Origin: UBA11612 sp963976395
GTDB taxonomy: Bacteria; Pseudomonadota; Alphaproteobacteria; Rhodospirillales; Rhodospirillaceae
Direction: 5' to 3'
Assembly (NCBI GenBank): GCA_963976395.1
Contig: CAXBLG010000034.1
Span: 1-31,540, forward strand
Length of the DNA: 31,540 bases
Below, in pieces: positions 1-7,846 of the stretch. Every line of letters starts with the position of its first letter. The first letter of the stretch is position 1. The position numbers and the translations under genes were made by a program. The notes beneath the pieces were generated by a model, which had not been told where the DNA came from, made no database searches, and saw nothing but the letters and a program-made list of their open reading frames with translations.

Positions 1-1
1 A

Positions 2-742
2 AAAGAAGACCGCAAACGGTATTTGCGAGTTGGTCAGACGCAGGGTGCAACCATGCTCGCGCCTGAGTATTTAAAAAATACTCGAACGGGAGCCGATTCG
101 GCACGCGAAGATTTGCGTCAGTTTAAAGAGCTTGCTGGCATTTTGTCTAAGGCTGGAAATGTTACCGGCATCGGTGTTGCCGGCACGGCGTTTAATGAAC
201 GCGCGGCCTTGATTGGTGCGGCAAACACCTTTATCAGGGCGCTTGGAGGGAGAGGCGATCTTGGCGACAATGCTGAAATAACAAAACAGTTGTCAGATAA
301 AATTCAAACTCTTGCAGGCGCGGCCCGTGCAAAAGAAGGCGGTCAGGAAAGCTATGCAGCTTTGGAGCGTTTGTCCGGCGCTATCGCCAATCCAAACATG
401 AACAAAGAAGCATATTCCAAGTTGGTTTCTGAAGTCATGACCATGCAGCGACGTGTCCTTGATCGCGCTAACCACGCCAATCGGTTTGCGAAGGACTCGG
501 ACAACGTGATGCAGGGCGCTCCTAGCGACTTTGAACGTCTGCATCCTATGTCTGTTTATGACAAGGAGGCTAAGGCTATTCAACGCATGATGATTGATCC
601 TGAACAGCCTGAACTCTTCCCGGCGCTCGTGAGTGGTAAGTGGCCTAGCGGTCGCCCCGTCACTGCTGCCCAAATCGAGAAGATTGCCAAAGAAGAGGGG
701 CTGCGCCCCGGATTTAGCTTGTACTTCAAGGGAGGCCAGTAA
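2..742 (+). CDS. Phage virion protein, C-terminal part (5' end outside window)
   Basis: The frame is open from the first bases of the window, so the true start lies upstream and only the last 246 residues are seen. They are rich in Ala, Lys and Glu, look mainly helical, and have no membrane segment or catalytic motif that I recognise. The gene ends in TAA whose last base is the first base of the next ATG, with GGAGG at 731-735 serving the downstream gene. It lies directly upstream of a large virion-type protein and a tail fibre. By context I infer a structural or ejected internal protein of the virion. The family is not identified. Confidence 0.6.
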   Translation, partial: KEDRKRYLRVGQTQGATMLAPEYLKNTRTGADSAREDLRQFKELAGILSKAGNVTGIGVAGTAFNERAALIGAANTFIRALGGRGDLGDNAEITKQLSDKIQTLAGAARAKEGGQESYAALERLSGAIANPNMNKEAYSKLVSEVMTMQRRVLDRANHANRFAKDSDNVMQGAPSDFERLHPMSVYDKEAKAIQRMMIDPEQPELFPALVSGKWPSGRPVTAAQIEKIAKEEGLRPGFSLYFKGGQ

Positions 743-3171
743 TGGATGAAGATGAAGACCTTCTGAAGTATTATAAGCCGCCAACAAGGCCTGCCGATCA
801 GGCTACTCCATCCGCGCCGTCTGGTGGCGATGATGAGGATTTGAATCGGTACTATCGGTCGCCAAACACACCTCCGCAGGCTTTTGGCTTTAATAAGCTT
901 CCAAGTTATGAGGGAGAGGTTAGCCCCTATGGAGACCCAGAAGCTGCGCGCACGCAGGCTGCATGGGACACAGCAAAAGATGTTGGCGCTAGTGCATTAA
1001 CTCGCTTTCCAATAGGTGTAGCCGCCGGTTCTATAGCTGCTCCGGGTTCAATGGAGCAAGCTGGGCGTGGAATTATGCCGCTTGCTGCCGAAAAAGTTTC
1101 TAAATTTTTAGTTGGGCAAGATTTTATAACCCCAAGGCAGCAAGAGCAAATGATGGAGGCTGTTAACGCCCCATCTACGTTAGATCGCATAAGGTCGGGT
1201 TTTGCGTCCGCTCTTCCTTATACTCCCGCTGGTTATCTTATGGAGAAATATGCTCCATCTGTGCCTAAAAAAATTGGGGAGTTAAAAGAGCAAGGTTATT
1301 TATCTCCGAGCGGATTGCCTACATCGGAAGGTGTAGAAGCCGCCATGAAAAAAGTCGCGCCGTTTTTGGCTTATGAACCTAAAACGGAGGCGGGAGAGTA
1401 TGCGGGAAAAGCGGCTGATGTCGCCGGACAATTTCTTGTTGGACCTGTAAAGGGGGCTGTTGAGCGCCTTGCTGTTGGAACCGTTGCTGGTTTAGGTGCC
1501 AAGGGCGGCGAAAAAATTGCTGAGAAACAAGATGTTAACCCAGCCACCGGGGAACTCTTGGGGACTGTTTCTGGCGTAATTGCAGGGTCAGCACTGACGG
1601 CTCCAAGCCGTTATTTGCCTTTTAGAAAAAAGCCGGCTGAAGAAGATTTAGCCAAATCTTTGGACGCTTACGGCAATCAGGCTGCTATCTCAGCACAGCG
1701 TCTTTCTGAAGGAGCAAGTTTGAAACTTGCTAATGATGAAATTTTGCCGCGCGTTCGAGAATTTTTTGGAAACTTCAGCCCAACAGGGCAGAAGATAAGC
1801 GCGCAAGACCTAAAGACTTTGATTGAAAAAGAAGGCCGTGCCCGCACAGATGCAATTTATGATCTTGCTCGAAATGATGCCAGAGCGGCAAATGTGCCGT
1901 CTCAGCTTTTTTCTTCATTGGAGCAAAAATATCCTGTTTTTCGTGAAGCTATGGAAGAAGCTAAAAACGCTGCAACGAAAAACCCTGATTTTAATATCGT
2001 TCCTCCAACACCGGCAAAATCGACGCCGATTATGGGAGCCAACAATCAACCTATTTTAGATGGGTCTGGCAATCCTATGATGCGGACGATGCCGGGTACT
2101 GATGGCAATTTAGCGTATTGGGATCAGGTTCATCAGGAGCTTGGCCGACGCATTGCAAAAGAGTTAGCCGTTCCCGGTAGAGATAACCCTACTTTAATAT
2201 CTGCCACAACTGCAAAAAAAGAGCTTGATGCGGCTCTTGACCGTCAAGTTCCCACATATAGTGAGGCGCGTGGTTCGCATATTGAAAAACTTGGCGGCAT
2301 CAATGCAGTGGATGCAGGTGAAAACTTTTTAAGGAATTTGCCAGACTTCAAGGTACATAAGATTAAAGAATCTATGGCCAAAATGACGCCAGAACAAAAG
2401 CAAGGTTTTGTAGTTGGCGTTCTTCAAAACATAGAAAACCAAATTGGGCAGGGTCAAATCGGGAATGTTGTTTCTCAGATGACATTAAAGCCTGAATATA
2501 GGGAACGTCTTAAAGCAGCTTTAGGCCCAGAGGTTTTTGCTCAAGTTCACGGTAAGGTGCTTGCGGAAAATTTAATTTCGCAAGCCTCTGCTCTTCAAAG
2601 AGCTTCGGCTAAAAAGGCCGGTAGTAACCTTTCTGAATTGGGAACGTCCGGTCTCGTTGGTGCGGCTGTTGGTGCTGGATCAGAGCTTCTTGGTGCGGCA
2701 AATCAAATTTTAATGCAAACTGTTGGACTTGCTCCTGACGCCGCAGTCAAGGCTGGGGTTGGAATTGCTGCTGGTATGGGTAGCCGTGCGCTTTACAATG
2801 CAGGTGAGCGCGCAGTTGCTCAAAAAATGCTTCCATTGATCCAAAGCACCAATCCTGAAGATTTCTCAAAACTTAGCCGTCTTTTGGAGGCAAAAGATGG
2901 ACGTTTTGCTTATGACAAATTGCTTCGTACATCTGTCGCTTTGGCTCGGCAAAAAGAAGCGGAAGAAGCCGGCGGAGAAGAGCAGCGCGCTTTCGGTGGC
3001 CGTATAGGTCGCGCTACTGGTGGTCGCGTCGGCGCGGATGTCGAGGCCGAAGCTCTCATCCGGGCTGCTGAGCGTGCAAAAAAGAGCTTCAACAAGACCA
3101 CCGAACCGTTGTTAAATGCGCCTGACAATCACATCGCCAAGGCGCTTGAAGTCGCTAACCGGGCCATCTGA
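742..3171 (+). CDS. Large virion-associated protein, probable internal/ejection protein (809 aa)
   Basis: The ATG at 742 has GGAGG 6 bases upstream and overlaps the previous stop by one base. The N-terminus carries two copies of a D-E-D-L-x-x-Y-Y-[KR] motif (about residues 4-12 and 31-39). Several Gly/Ala-rich amphipathic stretches (about residues 225-290 and 630-690) could touch membranes, as in podovirus ejection proteins. Near the C-terminus (about residues 753-764) there is a doubled GGR[IV]G motif, of the kind repeated in other late proteins here. Codon use is AT-rich: I counted 23 G+C in 60 bases at 1081-1140, against 34 in 60 in the portal gene. The role is inferred from position before the tail fibre; no enzyme motif is seen. 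Confidence 0.6.
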   Translation: MDEDEDLLKYYKPPTRPADQATPSAPSGGDDEDLNRYYRSPNTPPQAFGFNKLPSYEGEVSPYGDPEAARTQAAWDTAKDVGASALTRFPIGVAAGSIAAPGSMEQAGRGIMPLAAEKVSKFLVGQDFITPRQQEQMMEAVNAPSTLDRIRSGFASALPYTPAGYLMEKYAPSVPKKIGELKEQGYLSPSGLPTSEGVEAAMKKVAPFLAYEPKTEAGEYAGKAADVAGQFLVGPVKGAVERLAVGTVAGLGAKGGEKIAEKQDVNPATGELLGTVSGVIAGSALTAPSRYLPFRKKPAEEDLAKSLDAYGNQAAISAQRLSEGASLKLANDEILPRVREFFGNFSPTGQKISAQDLKTLIEKEGRARTDAIYDLARNDARAANVPSQLFSSLEQKYPVFREAMEEAKNAATKNPDFNIVPPTPAKSTPIMGANNQPILDGSGNPMMRTMPGTDGNLAYWDQVHQELGRRIAKELAVPGRDNPTLISATTAKKELDAALDRQVPTYSEARGSHIEKLGGINAVDAGENFLRNLPDFKVHKIKESMAKMTPEQKQGFVVGVLQNIENQIGQGQIGNVVSQMTLKPEYRERLKAALGPEVFAQVHGKVLAENLISQASALQRASAKKAGSNLSELGTSGLVGAAVGAGSELLGAANQILMQTVGLAPDAAVKAGVGIAAGMGSRALYNAGERAVAQKMLPLIQSTNPEDFSKLSRLLEAKDGRFAYDKLLRTSVALARQKEAEEAGGEEQRAFGGRIGRATGGRVGADVEAEALIRAAERAKKSFNKTTEPLLNAPDNHIAKALEVANRAI

Positions 3172-3182
3172 GGGCTGTTAAC

Positions 3183-4949
3183 ATGGCTAATACCACGAAC
3201 AAGGGCATCGAGAAGCCGTCTTATCAGCAGTACAACACTGATCCGACCGGCTGGACTGTCCCGATTAACAACAACTGGGACATCATCGACAACGCTTTCG
3301 GAGGCACCCACTCGGTGTCCCTGACCAATGTGGATGTGACGCTGACGGCGACTCAGTGCCAGAATGCGCGCATCTACCTCTCGGGATCGCTCTCCGGCAA
3401 CATCAACATCTTCTTCCCGTCCACGATCTCCGGGCTTTTCGTGGTAGCCGACGCCACGACCCGCAACGGCTACACGATCTTGCTCAAGAACGCAGGCGCA
3501 GGCGTCGAGTTCGTCAATGCGGTCAATATTGCATACACCTTCATTTGGGTGGATCAGGCGACCTCTGGCGTCTACCGGGCCGACAACGCCCCTGTGAGCG
3601 GTGGTAATGGCATCAACATTACCAGTGGGTCTGTCATCAATCTGACCGCCCCTGTTAGCGTGGCTAACGGTGGCACTGGGGCAACGACGTACACGGCGGG
3701 TCAGCTCCTAATCGGCAATAATGCCGGCGGTCTAACTCCGGCGACCCTGACGGCTGGCAACTCAAACATTCAGATTACTAACGGCAATGGTGCAATTACC
3801 ATTTCTGCGACTGGTTCTGCCGGTGGTGTGACCACCTTTAGCGCCGGAACAACTGGATTTACACCAAATACGAATACGGCGGGAATTGTTACCTTGGATG
3901 GCGTTTTGAACGTCGCCAATGGCGGAACGGGCCTGTCTACGATGACCGCCGCCAACAGGGCGCTTTACTCCACCTCTGCGTCTGCGATCACGGCTGGCAC
4001 ACTCCCGGTCGCGGCGGGCGGCACCGGGGCGACTGACGCTGCCACGGCCCGCTCCAATCTTAGCGCGGCAGGCTCTGGCGCAGTTACTGGGTCTGGCCTC
4101 ACCGTCGCCACTGGGCGTCTCCTTGGCCGCACGACTGCCGGCACGGGTGCTATTGAAGAGATCAGCGTCGGCTCCGGTCTGACGCTATCTGGCGGTCAGC
4201 TTAGTGCCAGCGGTGGCGCTGTCTCGTCGGTTTCCGCCTCCAGCTCTGCCTCTGGCTTCAGCCTTTCGGCAAGCCCCTCCACTGGAGCGGTAGGTATCAC
4301 CTTTGGCATTTCTAGCGACAACAATGCGCGTTCGAGCTTGGGCCTCGGCTCGATTGCCACGCAAGATGCCAGCAACATCAATATAAGTGGCGGTAAAATC
4401 TTACTTAGCACAGGAACTGGCTCTTCAGTTGGATACGCCTTCTCTTCTGGAAACGCGAGCTGGCAAAGCACTGGCTCTGATGCGTTTTTTAACTTTACGA
4501 CAGGCACTTCTATATACAGCACATCTTCTGGGGCTACGATTTCTGCAAACGTCGGCGGCGCTGCTGCTTTTTACGTGAGTACCTCCTTGTTTGAGGTTCA
4601 GGTCGCTAACGCTGCAAAGCCGGGCGGTGGGACTTGGTTGGCGTCTTCTGACATCAGAGTTAAGAAGAATGTTCAGAATTACACGTTGTCAGCGGAAGCT
4701 CTGCTTACCTTGAGGCCGGTCACTTATCAATATAACGGTCTTTACGGCACTCCAGACAACGGTGTTGTTTACACTGGTTTGATTGCTCAAGAAGTCGAGA
4801 ACACTCCATTCTCGTCTATGGTTGGCACTTACAACTACAATGGAACAACGCTTCTAAACCTCGATAGCTCACAGCTTTTGTATGCGCTTATTAATGCTGT
4901 GCAGGATTTGACTGAGCGCGTCAGGGCTTTGGAGGCTAAAGTTCCCTGA
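3183..4949 (+). CDS. Tail fibre/spike with C-terminal S74 intramolecular chaperone
   Basis: The product of 588 residues is Gly/Ser/Thr/Ala-rich. It has fibre-type repeats such as VANGGTGATT (about residue 160) and AAGGTGATDAATARSNL (about residue 280), which usually mark a trimeric shaft. The last hundred residues match the peptidase S74 / endosialidase chaperone family: S489-D490-I-R-V-K-K at the start and a helical end with LLYALINAVQDL. In this family the domain drives trimerisation and is then cut off just before the conserved Ser; here that would release about 100 residues. The N-terminal 130 residues probably attach the fibre to the tail. It is the host-recognition candidate of the window and ends convergently with the leftward operon. 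Confidence 0.88.
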   Translation: MANTTNKGIEKPSYQQYNTDPTGWTVPINNNWDIIDNAFGGTHSVSLTNVDVTLTATQCQNARIYLSGSLSGNINIFFPSTISGLFVVADATTRNGYTILLKNAGAGVEFVNAVNIAYTFIWVDQATSGVYRADNAPVSGGNGINITSGSVINLTAPVSVANGGTGATTYTAGQLLIGNNAGGLTPATLTAGNSNIQITNGNGAITISATGSAGGVTTFSAGTTGFTPNTNTAGIVTLDGVLNVANGGTGLSTMTAANRALYSTSASAITAGTLPVAAGGTGATDAATARSNLSAAGSGAVTGSGLTVATGRLLGRTTAGTGAIEEISVGSGLTLSGGQLSASGGAVSSVSASSSASGFSLSASPSTGAVGITFGISSDNNARSSLGLGSIATQDASNINISGGKILLSTGTGSSVGYAFSSGNASWQSTGSDAFFNFTTGTSIYSTSSGATISANVGGAAAFYVSTSLFEVQVANAAKPGGGTWLASSDIRVKKNVQNYTLSAEALLTLRPVTYQYNGLYGTPDNGVVYTGLIAQEVENTPFSSMVGTYNYNGTTLLNLDSSQLLYALINAVQDLTERVRALEAKVP

Positions 4950-5220
4950 GTTTGTTTCTCTTCCGAGAATAGACTCGCGGGATTGCGCTGATCTGAAAGA
5001 TCGCCTCGCCGGTGTCCTCGACGACATACTTGTCGAGGTACATCCCTTCTTTGTGCCTCAGATCGACTGACCGCACTAGATGGCCGTCAGGCGTCTCGTA
5101 CATGAAGCCATCATATGCCTCATCGAGGTCTTTCCTGCGCTGCCATCCGTAGCTGTCATGCCAGCCGCTTCCCATCGGGATTTCTTTTGGAAAGTGTTCG
5201 TCCGAATGTAATGTTCTCAT
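4936..5220 (-). CDS. Hypothetical protein, last gene of leftward operon
   Basis: Product of 94 residues if started at the ATG at 5220; a second ATG at 5175 would give 79. The frame stays open up to an ATG at 5337, but that longer version would run through the whole of the better supported gene at 5156-5380 in another frame, so I prefer the shorter start. The sequence is rich in Asp, Tyr and Arg (for example GSGWHDSYGWQRRKDLDEAYDGF) and has no recognisable domain. There is no strong ribosome binding site at either start. The gene overlaps the end of the convergent tail fibre gene by 14 bases. Function unknown. Confidence 0.5.
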   Translation of the reverse strand: MRTLHSDEHFPKEIPMGSGWHDSYGWQRRKDLDEAYDGFMYETPDGHLVRSVDLRHKEGMYLDKYVVEDTGEAIFQISAIPRVYSRKRNKLREL

Positions 5221-5380
5221 CGGCCCGGATGTCCCTGTTATTCCATGTCCAGCATTCGCCGCTCTCTTCAAAACATACCCATAAAAGATCATGTTCAGCC
5301 CCATAATCAATAAGAATATGGGCAAGAGCGCGTCCATGTGGAGTCTTAACTGGAATAGGTGGATTTAGTTGCAGGATCAT
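5156..5380 (-). CDS. Small conserved phage/prophage protein of unknown function (74 aa)
   Basis: It begins MILQLNPPIPVKTP and contains ALAHILIDYGAEHDLLWVCF followed by a W-T-W-N-N stretch. I recall this pattern in short proteins of alphaproteobacterial phages and prophages, but no function is known to me. It is a small mainly beta-type protein with no signal peptide. The ATG at 5380 lies inside the end of the gcrA-like gene (35-base overlap), with AGAGAT a few bases upstream as a weak ribosome binding site. The neighbour downstream overlaps it in another frame. The protein pattern makes this frame the better supported of the two. Confidence 0.7.
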   Translation of the reverse strand: MILQLNPPIPVKTPHGRALAHILIDYGAEHDLLWVCFEESGECWTWNNRDIRADENITFGRTLSKRNPDGKRLA

Positions 5381-5873
5381 ATTTCAATCTCTTTCGTCTC
5401 TTGTTGCGTTCGATTTCGCTGCTGCCGGGCACATAGCACATTTTGTGATGCCGTTCGCAGTATGGGCTGCCGTCTTTTTTCTGATCTCCGCAAAACAGGA
5501 AGTTCTGCGGCAGCGTATCGTTAATGATGAACCGGCATGACTGCGAAGTCAGATCAAAAAACCGGACCGGGCCATTCCTGATATATTTAACTTCAGGGCT
5601 TACTTCGATCAGCGGCGCTTCCCTGACGCCGTGTTTGATCTCCCGCAAAATGCGCCGATTTCTGACCGGGAGGTATTTGAGGTTTTCTTTTCGGGGGAGC
5701 GGAGCCGCTCGCTTCACCGGAACCTGCTTATATTCAATCAGTCCCTTGTCTCTCAATCGTTTGAGAGCGCCCATGATTGCGTTACGGGTCTTTCCCAGCT
5801 TTTCGGCAATCTGAAGTCCAGTGTTGCCGTCCTCCCAGAGCTTTATCATCATCTTTTGTTCTTTGGTCAGCAT
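5346..5873 (-). CDS. gcrA-like: GcrA-family transcription regulator encoded by phage
   Basis: The N-terminal 40 residues fit the GcrA helix-turn-helix: L-W-E-D-G then QIAEKLGKTRNAIMGALKRL. The C-terminal part (about residues 112-149) has S-C-R-F, F-C-G and G-S-P-Y-C-E-R-H-H, the conserved tail of the family. In Caulobacter, GcrA binds sigma70 and activates promoters carrying methylated GANTC. The start at 5873 is chosen because GGAG lies 6 bases upstream; an earlier ATG at 5885 lacks a site. At 175 residues it matches the host family, with a basic extension of about 26 residues after the tail. A phage copy could redirect sigma70 or cell-cycle transcription. Family membership is clear; the role is inferred. 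Confidence 0.85.
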   Translation of the reverse strand: MLTKEQKMMIKLWEDGNTGLQIAEKLGKTRNAIMGALKRLRDKGLIEYKQVPVKRAAPLPRKENLKYLPVRNRRILREIKHGVREAPLIEVSPEVKYIRNGPVRFFDLTSQSCRFIINDTLPQNFLFCGDQKKDGSPYCERHHKMCYVPGSSEIERNKRRKRLKYDPATKSTYSS

Positions 5874-5885
5874 ATCAATCTCCAT

Positions 5886-6041
5886 TCAAGTTTTGATCTT
5901 GTCCCACAAGCTGATTGCTAAATCCCATCCCATGAGGATCAGAAGGATCGTAAATCCGATCACAAGGACCGTCACGCATCCAAGCATGACAAGTCCCATG
6001 AACATCGCGCTCTCTACCATGTTGATAATGTCCCCGCCCAT
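5886..6041 (-). CDS. Small single-pass membrane protein (51 aa), possible holin-type partner of lysin
   Basis: This short frame encodes MGGDIINMVESAMF, a hydrophobic stretch of about 25 residues (MLGCVTVLVIGFTILLILM), then WDLAISLWDKIKT and a stop. The hydrophobic core with a charged C-terminus fits one transmembrane helix. It overlaps the end of the transglycosylase gene by 28 bases and its stop lies 12 bases before the gcrA-like start, so it sits neatly in the operon and fills an otherwise empty gap. Its place beside a secreted cell-wall enzyme suggests a holin or other lysis or membrane role, but single-helix proteins are common and nothing proves this. No strong ribosome binding site is seen. 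Confidence 0.6.
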   Translation of the reverse strand: MGGDIINMVESAMFMGLVMLGCVTVLVIGFTILLILMGWDLAISLWDKIKT

Positions 6042-6628
6042 GACGGCACCTTAGAAGCTTGCGCCATACGCACGTATTTGGCGCGGTAGGCTTGGGCTTT
6101 CCTGTTAAGACGCTTGTTCCAGCCTCCCCAGCCAGCAACGTGGCAGGCGGCGAGCTGATTATATGTCTTAGCCCCCACACTGATGCACTTCTCCATGTGG
6201 AGGATGCCGGCGGTGATCTGTGCCTTGCAGTCCCTGTGGAGGTCTTCCACGCCAAGCGCGCGGGCGCTGGAGGGTAACACCTGTAGCGGGCCTACAGCCC
6301 GTCCATGGCGCGTTTTAGGGCCTAGAACGTGGCACCTGTAACCGCTCTCCAGCTTTGTCAGGCGAAGGGCGGTTTCTACATGCTCAGAACCAAGCCTAGC
6401 TTTAGCTTCTGCGGCGACCATCTGGGCAACTTTAGCCTTGTTTGGGTTGGTAGGCTCAAAATAGAGGTTTCCCGCCCAATTTGGGGTATCGGGGGCGCGC
6501 AGCCCCCGACTCCAGTAGTTGCGATCCTTGCGGAAGAAATCAGCAGCGCTTTCGTCAGCCGCCAGCGGGTGCGTCAGGGCGGTCGCTGTTAGGCAAGCCG
6601 CCATTGTTGTCGCCATTATTTTCCGCAT
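6014..6628 (-). CDS. Secreted lytic transglycosylase (SLT-type lysozyme fold)
   Basis: The start at 6628 has GGGAG 7 bases upstream and yields 204 residues with a signal peptide (MRKIMATTMAACLTATALTHPLAA). Residues 85-125 contain T-K-L-E-S-G-Y with Glu94 as the likely catalytic acid, then A-V-G-P-L-Q-V-L-P-S-S-A-R, the classic SLT pattern. Further on, Y-N-Q-L-A-A-C-H-V-A-G-W-G-G matches the family's later conserved block. It would cleave peptidoglycan glycan chains in the periplasm. It lies in the leftward operon rather than with virion genes, and could serve lysis, superinfection control or wall remodelling. It overlaps the upstream gene by 74 bases, where that gene codes for a low-complexity tail. 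Confidence 0.88.
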   Translation of the reverse strand: MRKIMATTMAACLTATALTHPLAADESAADFFRKDRNYWSRGLRAPDTPNWAGNLYFEPTNPNKAKVAQMVAAEAKARLGSEHVETALRLTKLESGYRCHVLGPKTRHGRAVGPLQVLPSSARALGVEDLHRDCKAQITAGILHMEKCISVGAKTYNQLAACHVAGWGGWNKRLNRKAQAYRAKYVRMAQASKVPSWAGTLSTW

Positions 6629-6956
6629 TCGTATTCTCCCGTCTTGGAGCAAACCGCTTTGCCATAGCGGCGATCTCATCCTCAATGGTGCCAAACTGAG
6701 CCGCAGCGAATTGCCCGGCGATAGCAGTGTAGTTTACGTCATCAACCCACGAATCAACAATAGTGGGGTTCTCCGTCTGCCGAGCTTGCTTCACGCACGA
6801 CATCACGATCGCGACATCGTACATGCTTACAGGCTTGTTCAAACGGATCGACGCAAGCTTGCTGGCTCGATCAAAAGCCAGTTCCACGGGGCCGTATTGG
6901 TGGCCTCGTTCCGTAAGGGTGCTGGCGGCGGTTGTCAGTATATCCCTGTAGTTCAT
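6555..6956 (-). CDS. DUF6378-like phage protein
   Basis: The ATG at 6956 is chosen because GGAGG ends 6 bases upstream; an ATG two codons earlier directly abuts that site. Residues 1-90 include ERGHQYGP, then a helix with MYDVAIVMSCVKQAR, then D-S-W-V-D-D-V-N-Y-T-A. This arrangement (R-x-x-x-Y-G, V-x-x-K-x-x-R, D-S-W-x-D) is typical of the DUF6378 proteins of phages, which look MazG-like and all-helical. The function is not established. The last 30 residues are Asn/Asp/Pro/Gly-rich and overlap the signal peptide region of the transglycosylase. Assignment is by memory of the motif order. Confidence 0.65.
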   Translation of the reverse strand: MNYRDILTTAASTLTERGHQYGPVELAFDRASKLASIRLNKPVSMYDVAIVMSCVKQARQTENPTIVDSWVDDVNYTAIAGQFAAAQFGTIEDEIAAMAKRFAPRRENTNAENNGDNNGGLPNSDRPDAPAGG

Positions 6957-7215
6957 CTTCATCCTCCTTATCAAACTCAACGAATTCGGCGACCTTGCCG
7001 ATGTGGGCTGTGTTCAGAATGACATCGCCCCTATCCTGCCAGACAGGCTCCATACCCGGAGCGCGCTTGCGGTATAGCTGGCGACCCATAATGAACACAT
7101 CGTTATTGAGCATTTCGCACAGCTCTCTGCATGATCTGGCGTGATGCTCAAGAGTGACCTGATGCACAAGATAGCCTTGGGCACTAGGCATATTCATAGT
7201 GATTAGGAACTTCAC
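6871..7215 (-). CDS. Hypothetical protein with GTG start
   Basis: Product of 114 residues starting at GTG (7215-7213), with GGAGG 5 bases upstream and a GTGA overlap with the stop of the HNH gene, which supports translational coupling. The body has MLNNDVFIMGRQLYRKR, followed by an acidic stretch FDKEDEDEL and a basic Pro/Arg tail. I recognise no domain. The last 86 bases overlap the start of the DUF6378-like gene. It probably belongs to the set of small host-directed proteins usual in leftward early operons, but that is only context. Confidence 0.65.
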   Translation of the reverse strand: MKFLITMNMPSAQGYLVHQVTLEHHARSCRELCEMLNNDVFIMGRQLYRKRAPGMEPVWQDRGDVILNTAHIGKVAEFVEFDKEDEDELQGYTDNRRQHPYGTRPPIRPRGTGF

Positions 7216-7559
7216 GAATCCCTCCTAACAATGGTGCCGTCCATTTTTCTCTTCAGTTTTGAATTACGACCGAACGGCATCGGCGATCGAGATTTCTTTG
7301 CTCCTACGTGACGCTGATGAATGCGTTTCACCTTCGCTATTGTTGGAGCATCCACAGTTGCAGTGTGCGTCCTATGACAGCGGCGGTGAGCAACCAGCCA
7401 ATTAGAAGCATCATCAGCACCACCGCATTCGAGGGGGATTTCATGACTCACATCCCATTCTTGTCCGGGCACGACTTTCATCTTGCACAAGTGGCAGATG
7501 CCATCATGCCGCATGAAAATGTCTGCTCGCATTTTTGCAGTAATGCGTACACGTTTCAT
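7212..7559 (-). CDS. HNH endonuclease
   Basis: The product of 115 residues has the HNH layout: C22-x-x-C25, then D-V-S-H39-E-I-P-L-E-C-G-G, N53-W and H-R-R-C-H62. The zinc-binding cysteines and the His-Asn-His set are all present, so activity is plausible. It is a stand-alone gene within an operon and is not near the terminase, where some phage HNH proteins assist packaging. It may be a free-standing nicking or recombination-linked nuclease. ATGA and GTGA overlaps join it to both neighbours. The C-terminus is basic (about residues 80-115) and could bind DNA. Confidence 0.85.
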   Translation of the reverse strand: MKRVRITAKMRADIFMRHDGICHLCKMKVVPGQEWDVSHEIPLECGGADDASNWLVAHRRCHRTHTATVDAPTIAKVKRIHQRHVGAKKSRSPMPFGRNSKLKRKMDGTIVRRDS

Positions 7560-7846
7560 TGGATCGAGGCTTCCTCAGCTTCTCTTTCCTGATTGTCATG
7601 GAGCATGTTTATCATCTCGTAAACTTTGCTCAGGTTTATAGCAAGTGTCGCAAGCGCCTCCTGCCGGCTCTCAGAACACCCGACAATCACTCGCGCCATC
7701 ACGACGCCTGTCGCTGGTATCGCAATGCCGGCATGTACGCCGTTCATAAGTTTTGTAATCTTTTCACACAGAGCCAGTGTTTCTCGCGCCATATCAAGCT
7801 CCTCGATCAAGCTCGACAGTTCTTCTTCAAGTTCTTTATCAATCAT
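7556..7846 (-). CDS. Hypothetical helical protein (96 aa)
   Basis: The N-terminus is a run of acidic heptad-like residues (KELEEELSSLIEELDMARETL), followed by a less polar segment with IAIPATGVVMARVIVG, then a second helix and an acidic tail. The protein looks helical and perhaps dimeric. I do not recognise a family. It is linked to both neighbours by ATGA-type overlaps, so it is almost certainly translated in the operon. A membrane or transport role is unlikely because the hydrophobic part is short. Confidence 0.7.
   Translation of the reverse strand: MIDKELEEELSSLIEELDMARETLALCEKITKLMNGVHAGIAIPATGVVMARVIVGCSESRQEALATLAINLSKVYEMINMLHDNQEREAEEASIQ

Noticed and set aside
4936..5337. 133-residue version of the last leftward gene with an N-terminal membrane helix
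   Set aside because: It would be read through the better supported 5156-5380 gene and has no ribosome binding site at 5337; a shorter start was chosen.
5875..6255. 126-residue minus frame between the gcrA-like gene and the transglycosylase
   Set aside because: It overlaps the clear transglycosylase domain in another frame and reads as shadow; the small membrane protein at 5886-6041 fits better.
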